64,000 nt of DNA from Anisus vortex (GCA_949126835.1 OX421505.1:8927283-8991282), one strand, 5' to 3'. Positions 46,592 to 57,625 are shown, counted from the stretch's first letter. Program-made: numbers and translations. The notes: a model not told the origin generated them from the sequence alone.

Positions 46592-47887
46592 ATGGAAACA
46601 AGAAATAGTACCCTGTGCGGCGGCCCTGACGATTCTGGGGCGGCCTATGTTGTTTCGACGTGGCTTCTTCTCGGTGTCCTTATGGCCTTCATCCTTTTCG
46701 GCGTCGGATGCCTCGTCGCGAGGCGTGTCTGCCATAGTCTCAAGCACCGCTACGCGAAAATGCGCACCCGGCCGCGCGGCCATATCTACGAGGACGTCAG
46801 AAGCGTCGTCTCGATGGAGGTGGCAGGCGTGTCTTTCAGACCCGTCGCCGACGCAGTGGCGGAGCAGACGACAAACGGACATCACTATGTCAATGAACCG
46901 AATCAGCAACAGAGCTCAAACCTGGGAGACGGGCACGCACACAACGACTCAGTCAGTCCTGGCAACCCCAACGGAGTTGCCCAACGCAGCCATGTCGAGC
47001 AGGATTGGTGGGCTGGAAGTAGCCCCCCTTGCAGGTCTAAGCTCCATCGGAAAAGGCGATGGATGCCAACGATCACAAATTATTTCTCAAAGTCTGAGTC
47101 GTCGAAGAAGCATATCTACTGCAACGTTGTCCATCCCCCAGAGGCGCCCGACAACATTTACCTGCGACCCGCTGCCCCTGTGACGCCTGCCTCCCAGGAA
47201 ATCTCAAATGCATGCATGAATGAAGATCCAGACGCCATCCTACCGCAAAGAAATGCTTTAAAATCTGAGGATGATCCTCCAAGACTGGCTAAAAGGGAAT
47301 ATCTGCACGAGTCAGATAGACTGCAGTGTTCTTTGACGAGGCTGTGTCATAGAGGGAGGAGTGCCAAGCAAATTTCGAAATCGTCTTCCGCCGATGCAGA
47401 CAGACAGGCAGACAACGGTAATCTGGGCAAGCTCCAGGGCTCTGTAGTGCTGAATGCCATGACTGGTAGTAAGTTATGCAAGTGCAAGTGCCACCGAAAA
47501 AAGAGATGGAGGTCGAAGTTCACACCTTATGATCCGAAGAGGCATTTATATTGTAATGTACATCAGGTATCAGAGGCGGCGCCCAACAGCGTCTTTCCGC
47601 AGCCTACCTTCCTGGAGGTCCCAAAGGCGGACACGAATATATTCCCGGATGAAGGAGACATCCTCCTTCGAAGACAAGCTATAAAATCAGAGACTAATCC
47701 TCGTCAAATGGTAGAAGTTGATAATCATGTGCGACTAAGCGAGTTAGCAAGTCTGCGGAACTCTACGGCAAGATCTAGTACAGGAAGGAAAAGTGTCGAG
47801 ACAGGGTCGTCCTCTATATCTTCATGCCGCGTTAGTTTATTTAGCAGACTTTTCAATACTTCAGAAATTCCCTACATAGACGAGTAG
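46592..47887 (+). CDS. Gene 3: membrane-anchored adaptor-like protein with repeated YxN motifs (431 aa)
   Basis: The start ATG has a strong context (aaATGg with purine at -3) and an in-frame TAA immediately before it, so the frame cannot be extended upstream without splicing. About 22 outer residues (one NST sequon) precede one helix (about 23-43), then a basic stretch with C40 and C47 beside the membrane, possible acylation sites. The tail holds YEDV (Y66), YVNE (Y99), YCNV (Y176), YLRP (Y190), YCNV (Y320) and YIDE (Y428). Three fit Grb2-SH2 YxN. The tail contains an internal duplication: HRKRRW...HIYCNV...ALKSEDDPPR (152-231) against HRKKRW...HLYCNV...AIKSETNPR (301-371). The layout matches transmembrane adaptors such as LAT; no homology is claimed. 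The last 43 coding bases are tandemly amplified downstream. It could instead be the terminal exon of a larger receptor. Confidence 0.75.
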   Translation: METRNSTLCGGPDDSGAAYVVSTWLLLGVLMAFILFGVGCLVARRVCHSLKHRYAKMRTRPRGHIYEDVRSVVSMEVAGVSFRPVADAVAEQTTNGHHYVNEPNQQQSSNLGDGHAHNDSVSPGNPNGVAQRSHVEQDWWAGSSPPCRSKLHRKRRWMPTITNYFSKSESSKKHIYCNVVHPPEAPDNIYLRPAAPVTPASQEISNACMNEDPDAILPQRNALKSEDDPPRLAKREYLHESDRLQCSLTRLCHRGRSAKQISKSSSADADRQADNGNLGKLQGSVVLNAMTGSKLCKCKCHRKKRWRSKFTPYDPKRHLYCNVHQVSEAAPNSVFPQPTFLEVPKADTNIFPDEGDILLRRQAIKSETNPRQMVEVDNHVRLSELASLRNSTARSSTGRKSVETGSSSISSCRVSLFSRLFNTSEIPYIDE

Positions 47888-48314
47888 CAGACTTTTCAAT
47901 ACGTCAGACATTCCGTACACAGACGAGTAGCAGACTTTTCAATACGTCAGACATTCCGTACACAGACGAGTAGCAGACTTTTCAATACGTCAGACATTCC
48001 GTACACAGACGAGTAGCAGACTTTTTAATACTTCAGACATTCCGTACATAAACGAGTAGCAGACTTTTCAATACGTCAGACATTCCGTACACAGACGAGT
48101 AGCAGACTTTTTAATACTTCAGACATTCCGTACATAGACGAGTAGCAGACTTTTGAATACTTCAGACATTCCGTACATGGACGAGTAGCAGACTTTTCAA
48201 TACTTCACACATTCCGTACATAGACGAGTAGCAGACTATTCAATACTTCAGACATTCCGTACATAGACGAGTAGCAGACTTTTCAATACTTCAGACATTC
48301 CGTACATGGTGAGT
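47843..48314 (+). repeat. 43-bp minisatellite made from the gene 3 C-terminal codons, 11 copies
   Basis: Unit 1 is coding (SRLFNTSEIPYIDE). Ten further units follow in perfect 43-base register. The stop codon TAG straddles the junction of units (T from one, AG from the next), so every junction recreates it in that unit's frame. The last unit departs to 'tacatg|gtgagtag', a strong splice-donor consensus. Confidence 0.95.
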
Positions 48315-48406
48315 AGCTTAAGCTCTTGTATGTACACTACTGGATGGCAAAATCGTCAGTGAGCTGGACTCACAATCTCGACATCACGGTGCAGACGATC
48401 CGAAAT

Positions 48407-48412
48407 AATAAA
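48407..48412 (+). terminator. Candidate polyadenylation signal of gene 3
   Basis: AATAAA about 520 bases after the stop and just beyond the 43-bp array. Confidence 0.35.
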
Positions 48413-50019
48413 AAAATCTGACGCTGACTTTGAGAGGAGATGGGCGCCGCCAAGTCTACCAAACCCACTGAAAGAACTAAAGGACACTCAGCGCCCAATA
48501 GCTTGCCCCAACGACCGTTAAGGTAAAGGGATTTTTAAAAATATGTACACTACATAACCGTGGGACTGTGTGCAAGAATTTCATCTTCGACGTTGTTGCA
48601 AAGGACATTCATATTTTCTTTCTTGTCCATTAATCGTCAATTGATTTCTGCCTTTAACTGATATGATCATGTTTTAAAATAACAAATGAATAACAGAAAT
48701 TAGTAACATTTGATTTAATCCAGTGTCGGATAACAGATTATATTCAAATCAAGTTGTTTTTGTTCATATTTATTTGCATTTAAAAAATGCAATTGATTGT
48801 CAGAAAGACATCAAGAAAACTTTCATCCTGACTGTTCAGATCATCAAACTTGACGTGATATCAAATTATTATAAAGTAACTGAAACCAGTGTAGGAAACT
48901 TTATTCTATTGGAACAAGCTCAATTATTTCAATTATTCTCTTCTTTTTTTTCTTAATTTTTTTTTTCAATTATTTTCTTTTTTTTTTAATGTATTGGATT
49001 ATTAAATTGACAATAAGACAATTTAAATTGGATACGTTGTCAAGTGGATAAATCGGATAAAGGCAGTTTACATTGGATCAAACATGGTCGTTTGGATAAC
49101 TTAAATTTAGACAGCTCACATCTGATCATACATTGTCAAGTGGATAACTCTAATCAAGGCAGCTTATATTGGATCTTACAGTGTCAAGCGGATATTTCAA
49201 ATGGAGGCTTGTTACATTGGATTTTTACATTGTCCAGCGGATAACTCATTCGCTGTTTTTGTTGTAGGGTATTTTGGGGTAAAACGCCGCCCCAAACATT
49301 TAAAAATTCATAATTAAATATTTTACTATTAAAAACTAGTAATTTTAGGTTATTTAACACTATCAAGACAATAGCTACCAATTGTTATAAATTGTAAAAA
49401 GAAATGTTTTATAATTATTTTTTGTGAAACAAATAAAAAAAGGGCCTCTTACCTCGCATCGGGGATAAAAGGCCCATATAGATGGGGCAAAAGGCCGTGC
49501 GAGCTATATTTCCTTTATCACTGTCATAATATGTATTCATTGTATAAACTAAACTCAGTGTGTATGTTGTTGTGTTTTTATTGTGTCAATAATGTTATTT
49601 TTTTAATCCAGTAGAACTACTGGAATAGAATGCATGTGAGTTAAATTATGTCTTAAGTGGTTCCAATGGTTGGTATTGCTGGGCTGGGGTGGGGGGGGGG
49701 GGAGGGTACTGACGGATCCTGTTAACGTAGGATGATTTTATTTTTCACCCGTGTGTGGAGGTGTTGTTCCTGGATCTCCCTACTTGAAGGCTACTTTAGT
49801 TGACCTGTGTGGCCGCTTTGTTGATATAACAACCCATTGTCTGCCGTGGTCAAGGAAACGTCTCAGTAATTCTTCACCCGATCCATTTGAAAACCCACTA
49901 GATCTAAAAGTGATATTCAACGTTTCAATTTTAACTTTTGTAATTTAGAAAAAAAAGGAAAACCATTACCTGGAAAGCACTAAAAGGGTCCATCTATACA
50001 TAACAATGCGATTATTAAT
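48413..50019. other. Spacer with a degenerate tandem repeat at 49020-49250
   Basis: The repeat has about four diverged units with 'attgtcaagtggataact' and 'ggcagcttatattggat'. The rest is AT-rich with a G run at 49690. Confidence 0.5.
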
Positions 50020-50476
50020 CAGCGGTTCCCAGCATGTGGATCGCGACCCCTTTGGAATCACGAAAGGGAAGGAGGGTCGCCTAGGACCATTGAAAAATGT
50101 AATTAATATATTTTCGCTGGTTTTATGAACCGAGATATTATCTATCCGTGTCCAATTGAATCCTCCCACATGCAGATATATTCATGCAGATATATTCAGA
50201 TATATTCATGCAGATATATTCAGATATATCATATGAGTACCCGGCCTGACGACATCATCGCGCCAACCCCACCATATACTTACCGTACAAATACATGTGT
50301 ACGCATGCAGCAATGAAAATAAATTCTGCATATCAGATATTTATATTACAATTCATAACAGCACCAAATTACAGTTATAAGGTAGCGGCGGAGATAATTT
50401 TATGGTTGGTGGTCGCCACAACATGAGGAACTGTATTAAAGGGTGGTCGCGGCATTAGGAAGGTTGGGAACCACTG
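50020..50476. mobile_element. hAT MITE, 457 bp
   Basis: Ends CAGCGGTTCCCAGC and inverted CAGTGGTTCCCAACC, the common hAT terminus. The interior has 'catgcagatatatt' tandem copies (50170-50230). No clear target duplication. Confidence 0.65.
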
Positions 50477-51424
50477 GATTATTTAAAAAAGATTTGCACA
50501 TTCAACTGTTGCGATACAAACATATAAACACATACATACTTAGAAACATTCACATGCACACAGACGCATACATACATAGACAACAAACTAATAAATTTAA
50601 TACAATTTTAAAACATTATAATAAAATTATATTTATAAATAAATACAGTGTACAAAGATAAACGAACAATCAAATGGAACTTTATTCTATATATGAAAAT
50701 ATTAAAACTCTGTTAGAAAGACATTGATAACATGAATAATTTATAATTTAAAAAAAACAATAATAATAATAATAACGGTGCTTATATAGAGCATATCCCG
50801 TTGGTGACAGTTCTATGCGCAGACGACAGTTACAGAATACAGACAGACAACGAAATATATAGTAATACGCTAATTCTGCTGACGAAATAGGTGAGTCTTC
50901 AGCCGGCTCCTGAAGGTGTCATAGCTAGGGCTCTGGCGAAGCTAGATTTCATAATGTTTAGATACTTCTCATGATCATTTTTCAAGGGAGGTTCTAATAA
51001 GTTAGTAATAAGTAGCTTTATACCCCAAAACCACGCATCCGCTTCACCTTACCTCAAATAATAATAATATGTATACACGCCCAATCTTTAAATTCTTCTT
51101 ACTACATTTTTTCCCAATAACTCATTGAGTGCGTTACACAGGTGTTCAAATAGAACTTGTCATTCATGATATTATTGATTTTATATTGCCTATCTATTAT
51201 TGACCATTCAGGCGACTTTTATTCCGAAACGGTAATGTTATTGATGAAAGTAAAAGGGGCATACCTGCAAATCCTTATAGCTAGGTAAGCAAAACTAAGT
51301 CTACCATAATAGCACACCTGGATACCTGTAATTTTTATAGTATTTCTTTTTTTGTTTACTTGCTCAAAGGCGTATTTTTAGCCATTTTTCATGTCGCCTG
51401 ACCTTAAGGTGAAAAAAAAAAAAA
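50477..51424. other. AT-rich spacer
   Basis: A SINE/LINE-like trace ('cttatatagagcatatcccg') at 50780 may be an old insertion. No gene. Confidence 0.45.
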
Positions 51425-51680
51425 TTACCCGTCGGACCAAACTGGGGCGATGAAGCACCAGCTTCTGTGGTCACGGCATAGTATGGGATGTGTGACCAGC
51501 ACTATGCCCAGACGCCTTTACTTTATTCCAGCTAATGTCAGGTACCCATCAGAGCTGGGTAGACTCAGGAACACACTCGAGTCCAGGAAAAAAATCATAG
51601 TCATCTCCAGGATTCGAACCCAGCACCTTCGGTACGCCAGTCGAATGCGCTACCGGCACCGTTAACCTGATAGTTAACAC
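51425..51680 (-). mobile_element. tRNA-derived SINE
   Basis: Inverted copy: 'acccgtcggaccaaactggg' to antisense B box 'ggattcgaacccagcacctt'. Confidence 0.85.
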
Positions 51681-51839
51681 TGGCCAACTAGTATAATGTA
51701 AACAATAATGTAACACGTAACTACCACAATAATACATCCATATAAAAATATTGACTGTTTTGTTTCACGGAATAAAAAAATACTATCAAACAGTATCGCG
51801 ATTTATTGATACACGCTGGGTGGCAAGAAGGTAGTTCCT

Positions 51840-51997
51840 TGGCCTGTACAATCAGAAGCACCGGGTTCGCATCTCTATGAAAGTTCACATTGTATGCAAG
51901 GAGTAACTTAATGATAAAAAAAAATAGTAGAAGGCACCATGGTGTTGGCCACACAATCCTCCTGGTTTGCTTGCCAATGGCGGAAAGAAACCGGACA
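51840..51997 (+). mobile_element. Diverged SINE
   Basis: tRNA-like 'accgggttcgcatctctatg' followed by a body with 'gtgttggccacacaatcctc' and 'ggcggaaagaaaccgg'. It represents an older subfamily. Confidence 0.6.
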
Positions 51998-52479
51998 ACT
52001 CTATCACAAAACAATGAAACACAGCGAAGTCATAAATACACGTATACTTAAACAAGTTCAAAACATTCTTCTTGTAAATTATATAGTAATGAATAAATTA
52101 TATGTTAAAGTTTACGTTGTCATTGAAGCTGACCAAAACGGTCATCCCTTTGAATGTTTGCATAAAGTTCACTGAATAACCTTCGGAAATGATCTTTGCT
52201 GTGTTGAAGACATGGCAGAAAAATTCTCGCAGAGCAATTGGCTGGAATTCGGTCAAGAGGTCAACAGTGTGACCGTCGTGGAGCCGCGGGTAGAAACATT
52301 TCCTGTGGTTTCTGGGACTGTATCAGTGAGCTAGTTGTTTCAGTTGTTGAATGAGCTTGACTCACTGAGTAGATGGCATTGGCTGTTATAAATAAATGAA
52401 CATAATGCTTGCATGGTGGGTGGCAATTGGATGGTTTGAATAGGGTTAGAGGTCAGATGTCAGCCTACGTGAACTTTCA

Positions 52480-53019
52480 TCAAGAGAACAAGTCGGAAAT
52501 GACGTAGAACATGACGACCAACCACACCGCCAGGCTTGGGACGGCGGTGACGGCGAAGCCCGCGGCCCGCTGCAGGTAGCTGACCCTGTAGCCCACGTAG
52601 AACATGACGCGTCCGGTCACGAAGAAGCCTACCAGGATCGGGATGCACTTCATCTGCGGCTCCGCCAGGTAGGTGGTCAGGATGAGCTGGCCCACGAAGC
52701 TGATCAGGAACTGCTCCACCGTATTGGTCAAGTACCGGACGCTGACCGCCACGTGATGGTCCCCGCGCCCGTTGATCGGGTCGATGGCGGTGGTCTGGAA
52801 GCGCGTGACAATGACGTCCAGGATCCCGGCGATGAGCGTCAGGCAGGAGAAGCTCTGGAGACGGAGCGTGTACACCAGACGGTCCACTGGGCCGGGCAGG
52901 GGTGGCACCGGGATGGGCATGACGAAGTAGAGGGCGATGTACGCCACTCCGACCCCTGCTGCGGCTTTCTTGGCGCTGTCGCCGATTATCTGGCGTTCGA
53001 TCGGCTGAGATCGTGGCAT
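52480..53019 (-). CDS. TMEM79: MAPEG-domain multi-pass membrane protein, TMEM79-like (179 aa)
   Basis: Coding sequence lies in one exon (52480..53058 on the - strand). The acceptor 'tttcttgcag' ends at 53059. An upstream 5' UTR exon probably ends at the donor 'ttgag|gtaagt' (53780). Joining them gives an in-frame TAA before MPRSQ, which fixes this ATG. Hydrophobic segments lie near 20-36, 54-72, 103-119, 125-141 and 152-174. PVDRLVYTLR (44-53), YLTNTVEQF (96-104), MKCIPILVGFFVTGR (123-137) and RAAGFAVTAVP (151-161) match the MAPEG-type C-terminal half of TMEM79 proteins as I recall them. Vertebrate TMEM79 is longer; invertebrate relatives lack its N-terminal extension. The catalytic role is unknown. 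It is unrelated to genes 1-3 and probably a single-copy neighbour. Confidence 0.78.
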   Translation of the reverse strand: MPRSQPIERQIIGDSAKKAAAGVGVAYIALYFVMPIPVPPLPGPVDRLVYTLRLQSFSCLTLIAGILDVIVTRFQTTAIDPINGRGDHHVAVSVRYLTNTVEQFLISFVGQLILTTYLAEPQMKCIPILVGFFVTGRVMFYVGYRVSYLQRAAGFAVTAVPSLAVWLVVMFYVISDLFS

Positions 53020-53217
53020 TGTCCTTTTTCGCCACAAGCCACAGGCAGCTAAGTTTACCTGCAAGAAAGAAAAGTCGAAATTTCAAGATTGTAGACACAG
53101 ACTTGTGTATAATAAATATTAGAATTGTGGAAGTAATAGTACTTGGGGACAACACTACTGGGGACAATGTACCGTGGAATCAATTAATGCGGGTTATAAT
53201 ACTGTGGGAAAATAGTA

Positions 53218-53398
53218 AGTAAAGTATCCTTCGGACCAAATTGATCATAGGGCCGGTGAAGCAGCGCTCACCAGTTTCTGCGGCCACGGCATACTAGGTG
53301 ATTGTGTGGCCAGCACAATGCACAGCCGACTTTACTTTACCCCAACTAAGGTCAGGTGCCCATCAGAGCTGGGTAGACTCAGGGACACCATCCGGACC
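53218..53398 (-). mobile_element. SINE, truncated, in the TMEM79-like intron
   Basis: Antisense body from 'gtatccttcggaccaaattg' to 'gggacaccatccggacc', where it breaks into a MITE fragment. The tRNA-like head is lost. Confidence 0.8.
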
Positions 53399-53402
53399 AA
53401 TC

Positions 53403-53530
53403 ATAGCGATTAAATAAAACGGAAGTGTACAGTGCAAAAAGGAATCAGGAATTCCGAAAAGAAGTCAATCGAGTCATCATAATAGCTGAAACATTAAAGC
53501 AAGCGGTCCATCTTATTATTGTCTTTTCTA
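53403..53530. mobile_element. Partial AAAGACTATAATAAG MITE
   Basis: Right half only: 'agcgattaaataaaacggaa' to 'aagcggtccatcttattatt'. It directly abuts the SINE, so one insertion or deletion joined them. Confidence 0.75.
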
Positions 53531-53779
53531 GAACTCAACTTTGTTTTTACTTGGCCATAGAGTTATAGTCTATGTAACCTTTAGGATCCCCTCCCTCCCC
53601 TGAATACATTGCGTTCAATTGTAAGGCCGATGATATCACTGCAACAAGCGGGAGAGTATTGGGAGATAAAAGAAACAGCCGATCATGTCTGATTATCTCC
53701 CTTTGCCTCCTTAGATTTAATGAATTCGATGCTTCCAAATTCCAAACCAAGCATTTATAAACAGCTTGCATTAACTTAC

Positions 53780-53850
53780 CTCAAAAAAATGTTAGGCGAC
53801 GACCACACTACGTTCCGACCTTGGAGGAGGGGGTAGGCGGGGGTGGTTAC
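53780..53850 (-). other. Probable 5' UTR exon of the TMEM79-like gene
   Basis: Consensus donor GAG|GTAAGT on the - strand at 53780/53779. The 5' limit is unknown and set approximately. The GC-rich 'ggggtaggcgggggtgg' just beyond could be promoter-proximal. Confidence 0.4.
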
Positions 53851-54194
53851 ATCTTTGATAAGTTCTGATGCCGATCACTCAAAGACTGACTTCATTCTTC
53901 GTGTGACCTACTTTCCCAAAAGCAAAGAGGTGTGTGTAATATCTCTATGTTATTTCACTGTTAGAAGATGTTCTTTTGACTGTTCTATGTCGTCAAGAAC
54001 CTGCTCAGCAGTCTTGAAGTATTATCTAAACGGTTACCAGCCGTTACGGTTCTCTCCTTTTGATTGCAGTGCATAGATCTATTCCAACACTGTGAACATA
54101 AGAAAATACAACAATACATCTAGAAAATGAATTGATGTAAAGGATCTAAGCTTGGCCTAAGAGGTCTATCAATTACAAACGAGCAAAAGTGGCC

Positions 54195-54415
54195 TTTTAC
54201 CAATAGTGTGCCAAACTAGGATTTCTAAATCATTCAGCTACGTCACTGTAAGACAATTAATTTAACTCCATAGCAATAGGCCAAGTCCAAAATGCAAAGG
54301 TGATTATTTATAGAGAAAATCGTTAAAATGTTTTATATTTAATACAAAATTAACGTATTTGTGATTATAATCCTTTTTATTTCATAACTAAACTTTCACA
54401 TTTATGGTAATTATT
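54195..54415 (-). mobile_element. hAT-like element remnant, inverted, right piece
   Basis: Inverse of 45400-45690 ('gtgccaaactaggatttcta', 'aaatcgttaaaatgttttat'). It continues beyond the MITE at 54424-54893 and again at 55925-56990, marking one old inverted copy broken by four later insertions. Confidence 0.7.
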
Positions 54416-54423
54416 GTCGAAAC

Positions 54424-54893
54424 CAAGGGTCTCAAACACGCGGCCCGTTGGGCTCCATGCGGCGCACCAAGTGGATGTTTGTGGCCCGCCAGTAAGCTTA
54501 AAAAATTTACTATTCGTGAAATTCATACAGCTAGTACTGATACACATCAAAGTTTATTGTTAATTTTATATATTTTATATACCTAACATACTTAACCCTT
54601 ACAGTCCCGGGCGCGTATATAGCGGAACTGAAGGCAGCATAGATAGAAGTAGGTCGGTACGGGAAGGGTTAATAATAACAATATAAATGATAGTTTACTT
54701 TGGTTTAATTCTTTATATCAAAAATTATAAATTGACATATTCTTAGTGATCAGTAGTAACATGAGTTAAGATGTATAGTGAGTTTTTTTGTTTACTTGGG
54801 TCGGGTTGTTGGGGGGGGGGGGGGGGTGCAGCCTATGACAAATCTCTTAAGTGATAAAATGGCACCATGCCTTCATCCAGTTTGAGACCCCTG
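54424..54893. mobile_element. hAT MITE, 470 bp
   Basis: Ends CAAGGGTCTCAAACACG and inverted CAGGGGTCTCAAACTGG. Target duplication GTCGAAAC/GTCTAAAC (7 of 8) lies within an older hAT copy. Carries the TTAA MITE at 54592. Confidence 0.85.
54592..54672. mobile_element. TTAA-flanked MITE, copy 2 (inverted)
   Basis: 81 bp with TTAA on both sides, reverse complement of 3741-3822 with few changes. Nested inside the 470-bp hAT MITE, so it moved after that element. Confidence 0.8.
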
Positions 54894-55019
54894 GTCTAAA
54901 CAATATCATTTGACAGTCAAGATGACGATCTAACATCTGCTACTATTAATATATTAATAATAATATATTTGATCTCGTTTTTTTTTTTTTTTTCAATTCC
55001 AAATATGTTTATTCAAGAT

Positions 55020-55212
55020 TTTAAATGTACAATCTCATATATTTTACATGTACAATCTCATATATTTTACATGTACAATCTCATATATTTTACATGTACA
55101 ATCTCATATATTTTACATGTACAATCTCATATATTTTACATGTACAATCTCATATATTTTACATGTACAATCTCATATATTTTACATGTACAATCTCATA
55201 TATTTTACAATG
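55020..55212. repeat. 23-bp tandem repeat, 8 copies
   Basis: Unit 'atgtacaatctcatatattt' plus 'tac', virtually identical copies. Confidence 0.95.
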
Positions 55213-55924
55213 AAGAAAAGAGGATAGAAGAACAGTACATACAGAGTTAAGGGGATAGAAGACAAAATAATTTACGAGACAAAAAGTTTCCTAACTTTAA
55301 ATTTAAATTCATTCATTCTTCTTTTTTTTACCTACATGCTTAACATCCATACATATTCAAATTATTTTAAACATGTATTAAACGTAAACATCCATTAATA
55401 ACTGTAAGATATTTAAAACAACGTAATATGGAGAAAAATAAAACAAAGTGTGTAGAATTTATGTACATTTCATTTCAATTGTTCTATCCCTTGGGATATA
55501 TATCTTAATTTAAACCACCAAGCGCGATCTTAAATGTATATATAAAGAACAAAGAAAGGGTCACATATGACAAAGGAAAGTGAAACACCTATTGAAGACG
55601 GGTGACGAAAGGTGTCATTCATAGGAAATCCCACAATCGGGACTTCCACAAGTGAGAAAAAAAATATGTACAATTCTCTAAAAGGTTTCAAATAGCGTTT
55701 AGCCGTTCCCCCGTCGGCATGAACTATTGAACGAAAGATAGGGAAAGAAATACAAATCTGTTTGTAGTGACATAGAATTTGGAAGGCCCGACTTTTCTGA
55801 CCCTCCCACTCCTCTAAGCCAGCGTCGCCGGATGACTGGTTTGCACCAGTTAACACTCAGTTTTACTGACATATTTTTTAGTGTTTTGAAGTTCTCGTTC
55901 TACTATCGTTAATAGGAATAGATA
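55213..55924. other. Spacer, nothing recognised
   Basis: An antisense 108-codon frame at 55530-55856 has no recognised domain. Confidence 0.45.
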
Positions 55925-56052
55925 CTTAGTAATCATACAAACTGGGTAGTTAATGTAATGTTTGAAAATATACATATACTTTCTTTAGTCATATAATCAT
56001 CCATTTATATAATTGCCGTGAATTTGTATTTATGTTAGTTTATAATATAGAT

Positions 56053-56249
56053 CAGAGATGGCTAACCTTTTTGAGGCCGCGTGCCCAAAGTACAATACAA
56101 GACCAACTTATTTCTTTCAACGTGCCTACATAGCAATTAAAACCAAAAAACATATCTTAGCTGTTCCATTTTTTATAAATGCTCGCGTGCCCACAGAAAT
56201 GGCTCTGCGTGCCAGCTGTGGCACGCGTGCCATAGGTTCGCCATCGCTG
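56053..56249. mobile_element. hAT MITE, 197 bp
   Basis: Ends CAGAGATGGCTAACC and inverted CAGCGATGGCGAACC, with an exact 8-bp target duplication ATATAGAT. Confidence 0.9.
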
Positions 56250-56264
56250 ATATAGATCTATATA

Positions 56265-56637
56265 CTAGTGGTTATACCACTATATATATGGATATATTAT
56301 TATCTACTCTTTTTTATTATTCACTTTTTTTATTGTTTGGTATTTGTATTTGTTGTTTTTCTTTTTGATAGTAATTTTGTTATTTTAATATTATTAATTA
56401 CAATTCAAGTCAACACAACTGTTCGCTACATTTTAATACCATAAGCTTGACAACAACAATTCGTATTCATGTGCCAGGGTCAGGGTGACTAGAAACAATA
56501 GAAAAAAAAAACAACATAAAACTAAATATCAAAAGAAACGATCTCACTATAGTTTTATTTTTATTTTTTCTTTCTCTCATAACAAAACACATTTTATTCA
56601 TTCGTTTCTCCGTCATCTTGACGGGTATAACCACTAG
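56265..56637. mobile_element. TA-flanked inverted-repeat element, 373 bp
   Basis: Ends CTAGTGGTTATACC and its perfect complement, flanked by TA on both sides, consistent with a Tc1/mariner-type MITE. Confidence 0.75.
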
Positions 56638-56994
56638 TATTTATATAATTTTCAAATACTTTTTACGATTTGATAATTTCAAAATTATAAATTGTAAGAC
56701 TTTATTTTTTATAAAACAAAAAAGTATTAGAAATATTAGATCTAGTTCAAATGAAACGGGTTAATTAAGTCCCTTTAATAAAAAAAAAAACAGTTTCCAC
56801 ATTTGATTCAATAGTGATGCCAAACACGTTATGTATAACAATTATTACTGACTAATTATTATTTCTTTATGTAGGCTAAATTCAACATTATGGTATTAAT
56901 TACAAGATTCAATTATTAGAGGATTAAAATAATTTACGTTAAACAGTTGTAAATAAACATTTCGTGCATTAATTGTTTGCCCATAGGGAGATTG

Positions 56995-57222
56995 AAGGAG
57001 CTTTCACTACTAGTTTATGTGGCCTAGCATGCTATGGGATTGTGGAGCCAGTACAATGCCCAGCCGCCTTTACTTTACCCTAACTAAAGTCAGGTACGCA
57101 TTAGAGCTGGGTAAACTCAGGGACACCCACCAGACCCGGGAATAAATCCTAGTTTTCACCAGGGTTTGAACCCAGGACCTTCGGTATGCCAGCCGAACGC
57201 ACTACCGCTCGGCCTCCATGCC
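56995..57222 (-). mobile_element. tRNA-derived SINE
   Basis: Inverted copy with 'cagtacaatgcccagccgcc' and antisense B box 'gggtttgaacccaggacctt'. Confidence 0.8.
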
Positions 57223-57334
57223 CCCTTCTCGGACAGTGCGGCAAAGATTAAACTGCAGGTGCATGTGTGTACTTCACCTATTTGCCGGTTAACTCTTTTC
57301 TGTCCAGGAATCTAATGAAAGGCACTAAATTCTA

Positions 57335-57625
57335 GCTTAGAAACACAACACAATAGCAATCTATTACAATGCTCTGATTAACATAAGGACAAAAGCAATT
57401 TTCCTTATCCAAAAATATGTAAAAACAAAATGCATATATGTAGCCTATTCTCCTCTTCCTTAATGGCATCCGGGCATGGAATGGGTTTCCTGAACAAACA
57501 AGGAAAAACCACGAACCTAACATCATTTAAAACACCGATCAAAAGACTATATTGAAACCACGGATAAGCGTAGGGCGCAATAATCTTCCGTATAGAAGGA
57601 GCGTCTGGAACATATAAGATAAGAA
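57335..57625 (+). mobile_element. LINE (family A) C-terminal/3' end
   Basis: 'gcaatctattacaatgctct', 'ggcatccgggcatggaatgg' and the tail 'ttccgtatagaaggagcgtc'. Confidence 0.8.

Larger units (their letters stand above)
55925..56990 (-). mobile_element. Inverted hAT-like remnant with two nested MITEs
   Basis: 55925-56044 and 56640-56990 match the inverse of 36480-36850 ('catacaaactgggtagttaa', 'ttgtaagactttatttttta'). Interrupted by elements at 56053 and 56265. Cut at the right by a SINE. Confidence 0.7.

Noticed and set aside
46554..47183. 209-codon ORF overlapping gene 3 in another frame
   Set aside because: Lacks the duplicated HRKRRW/YCNV blocks and the membrane helix. The 46592 frame is longer and has internal homology.
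52460..53167. 235-codon ORF antisense, overlapping the TMEM79-like gene
   Set aside because: Out-of-frame shadow. The 52480 frame shows MAPEG-like conserved motifs.
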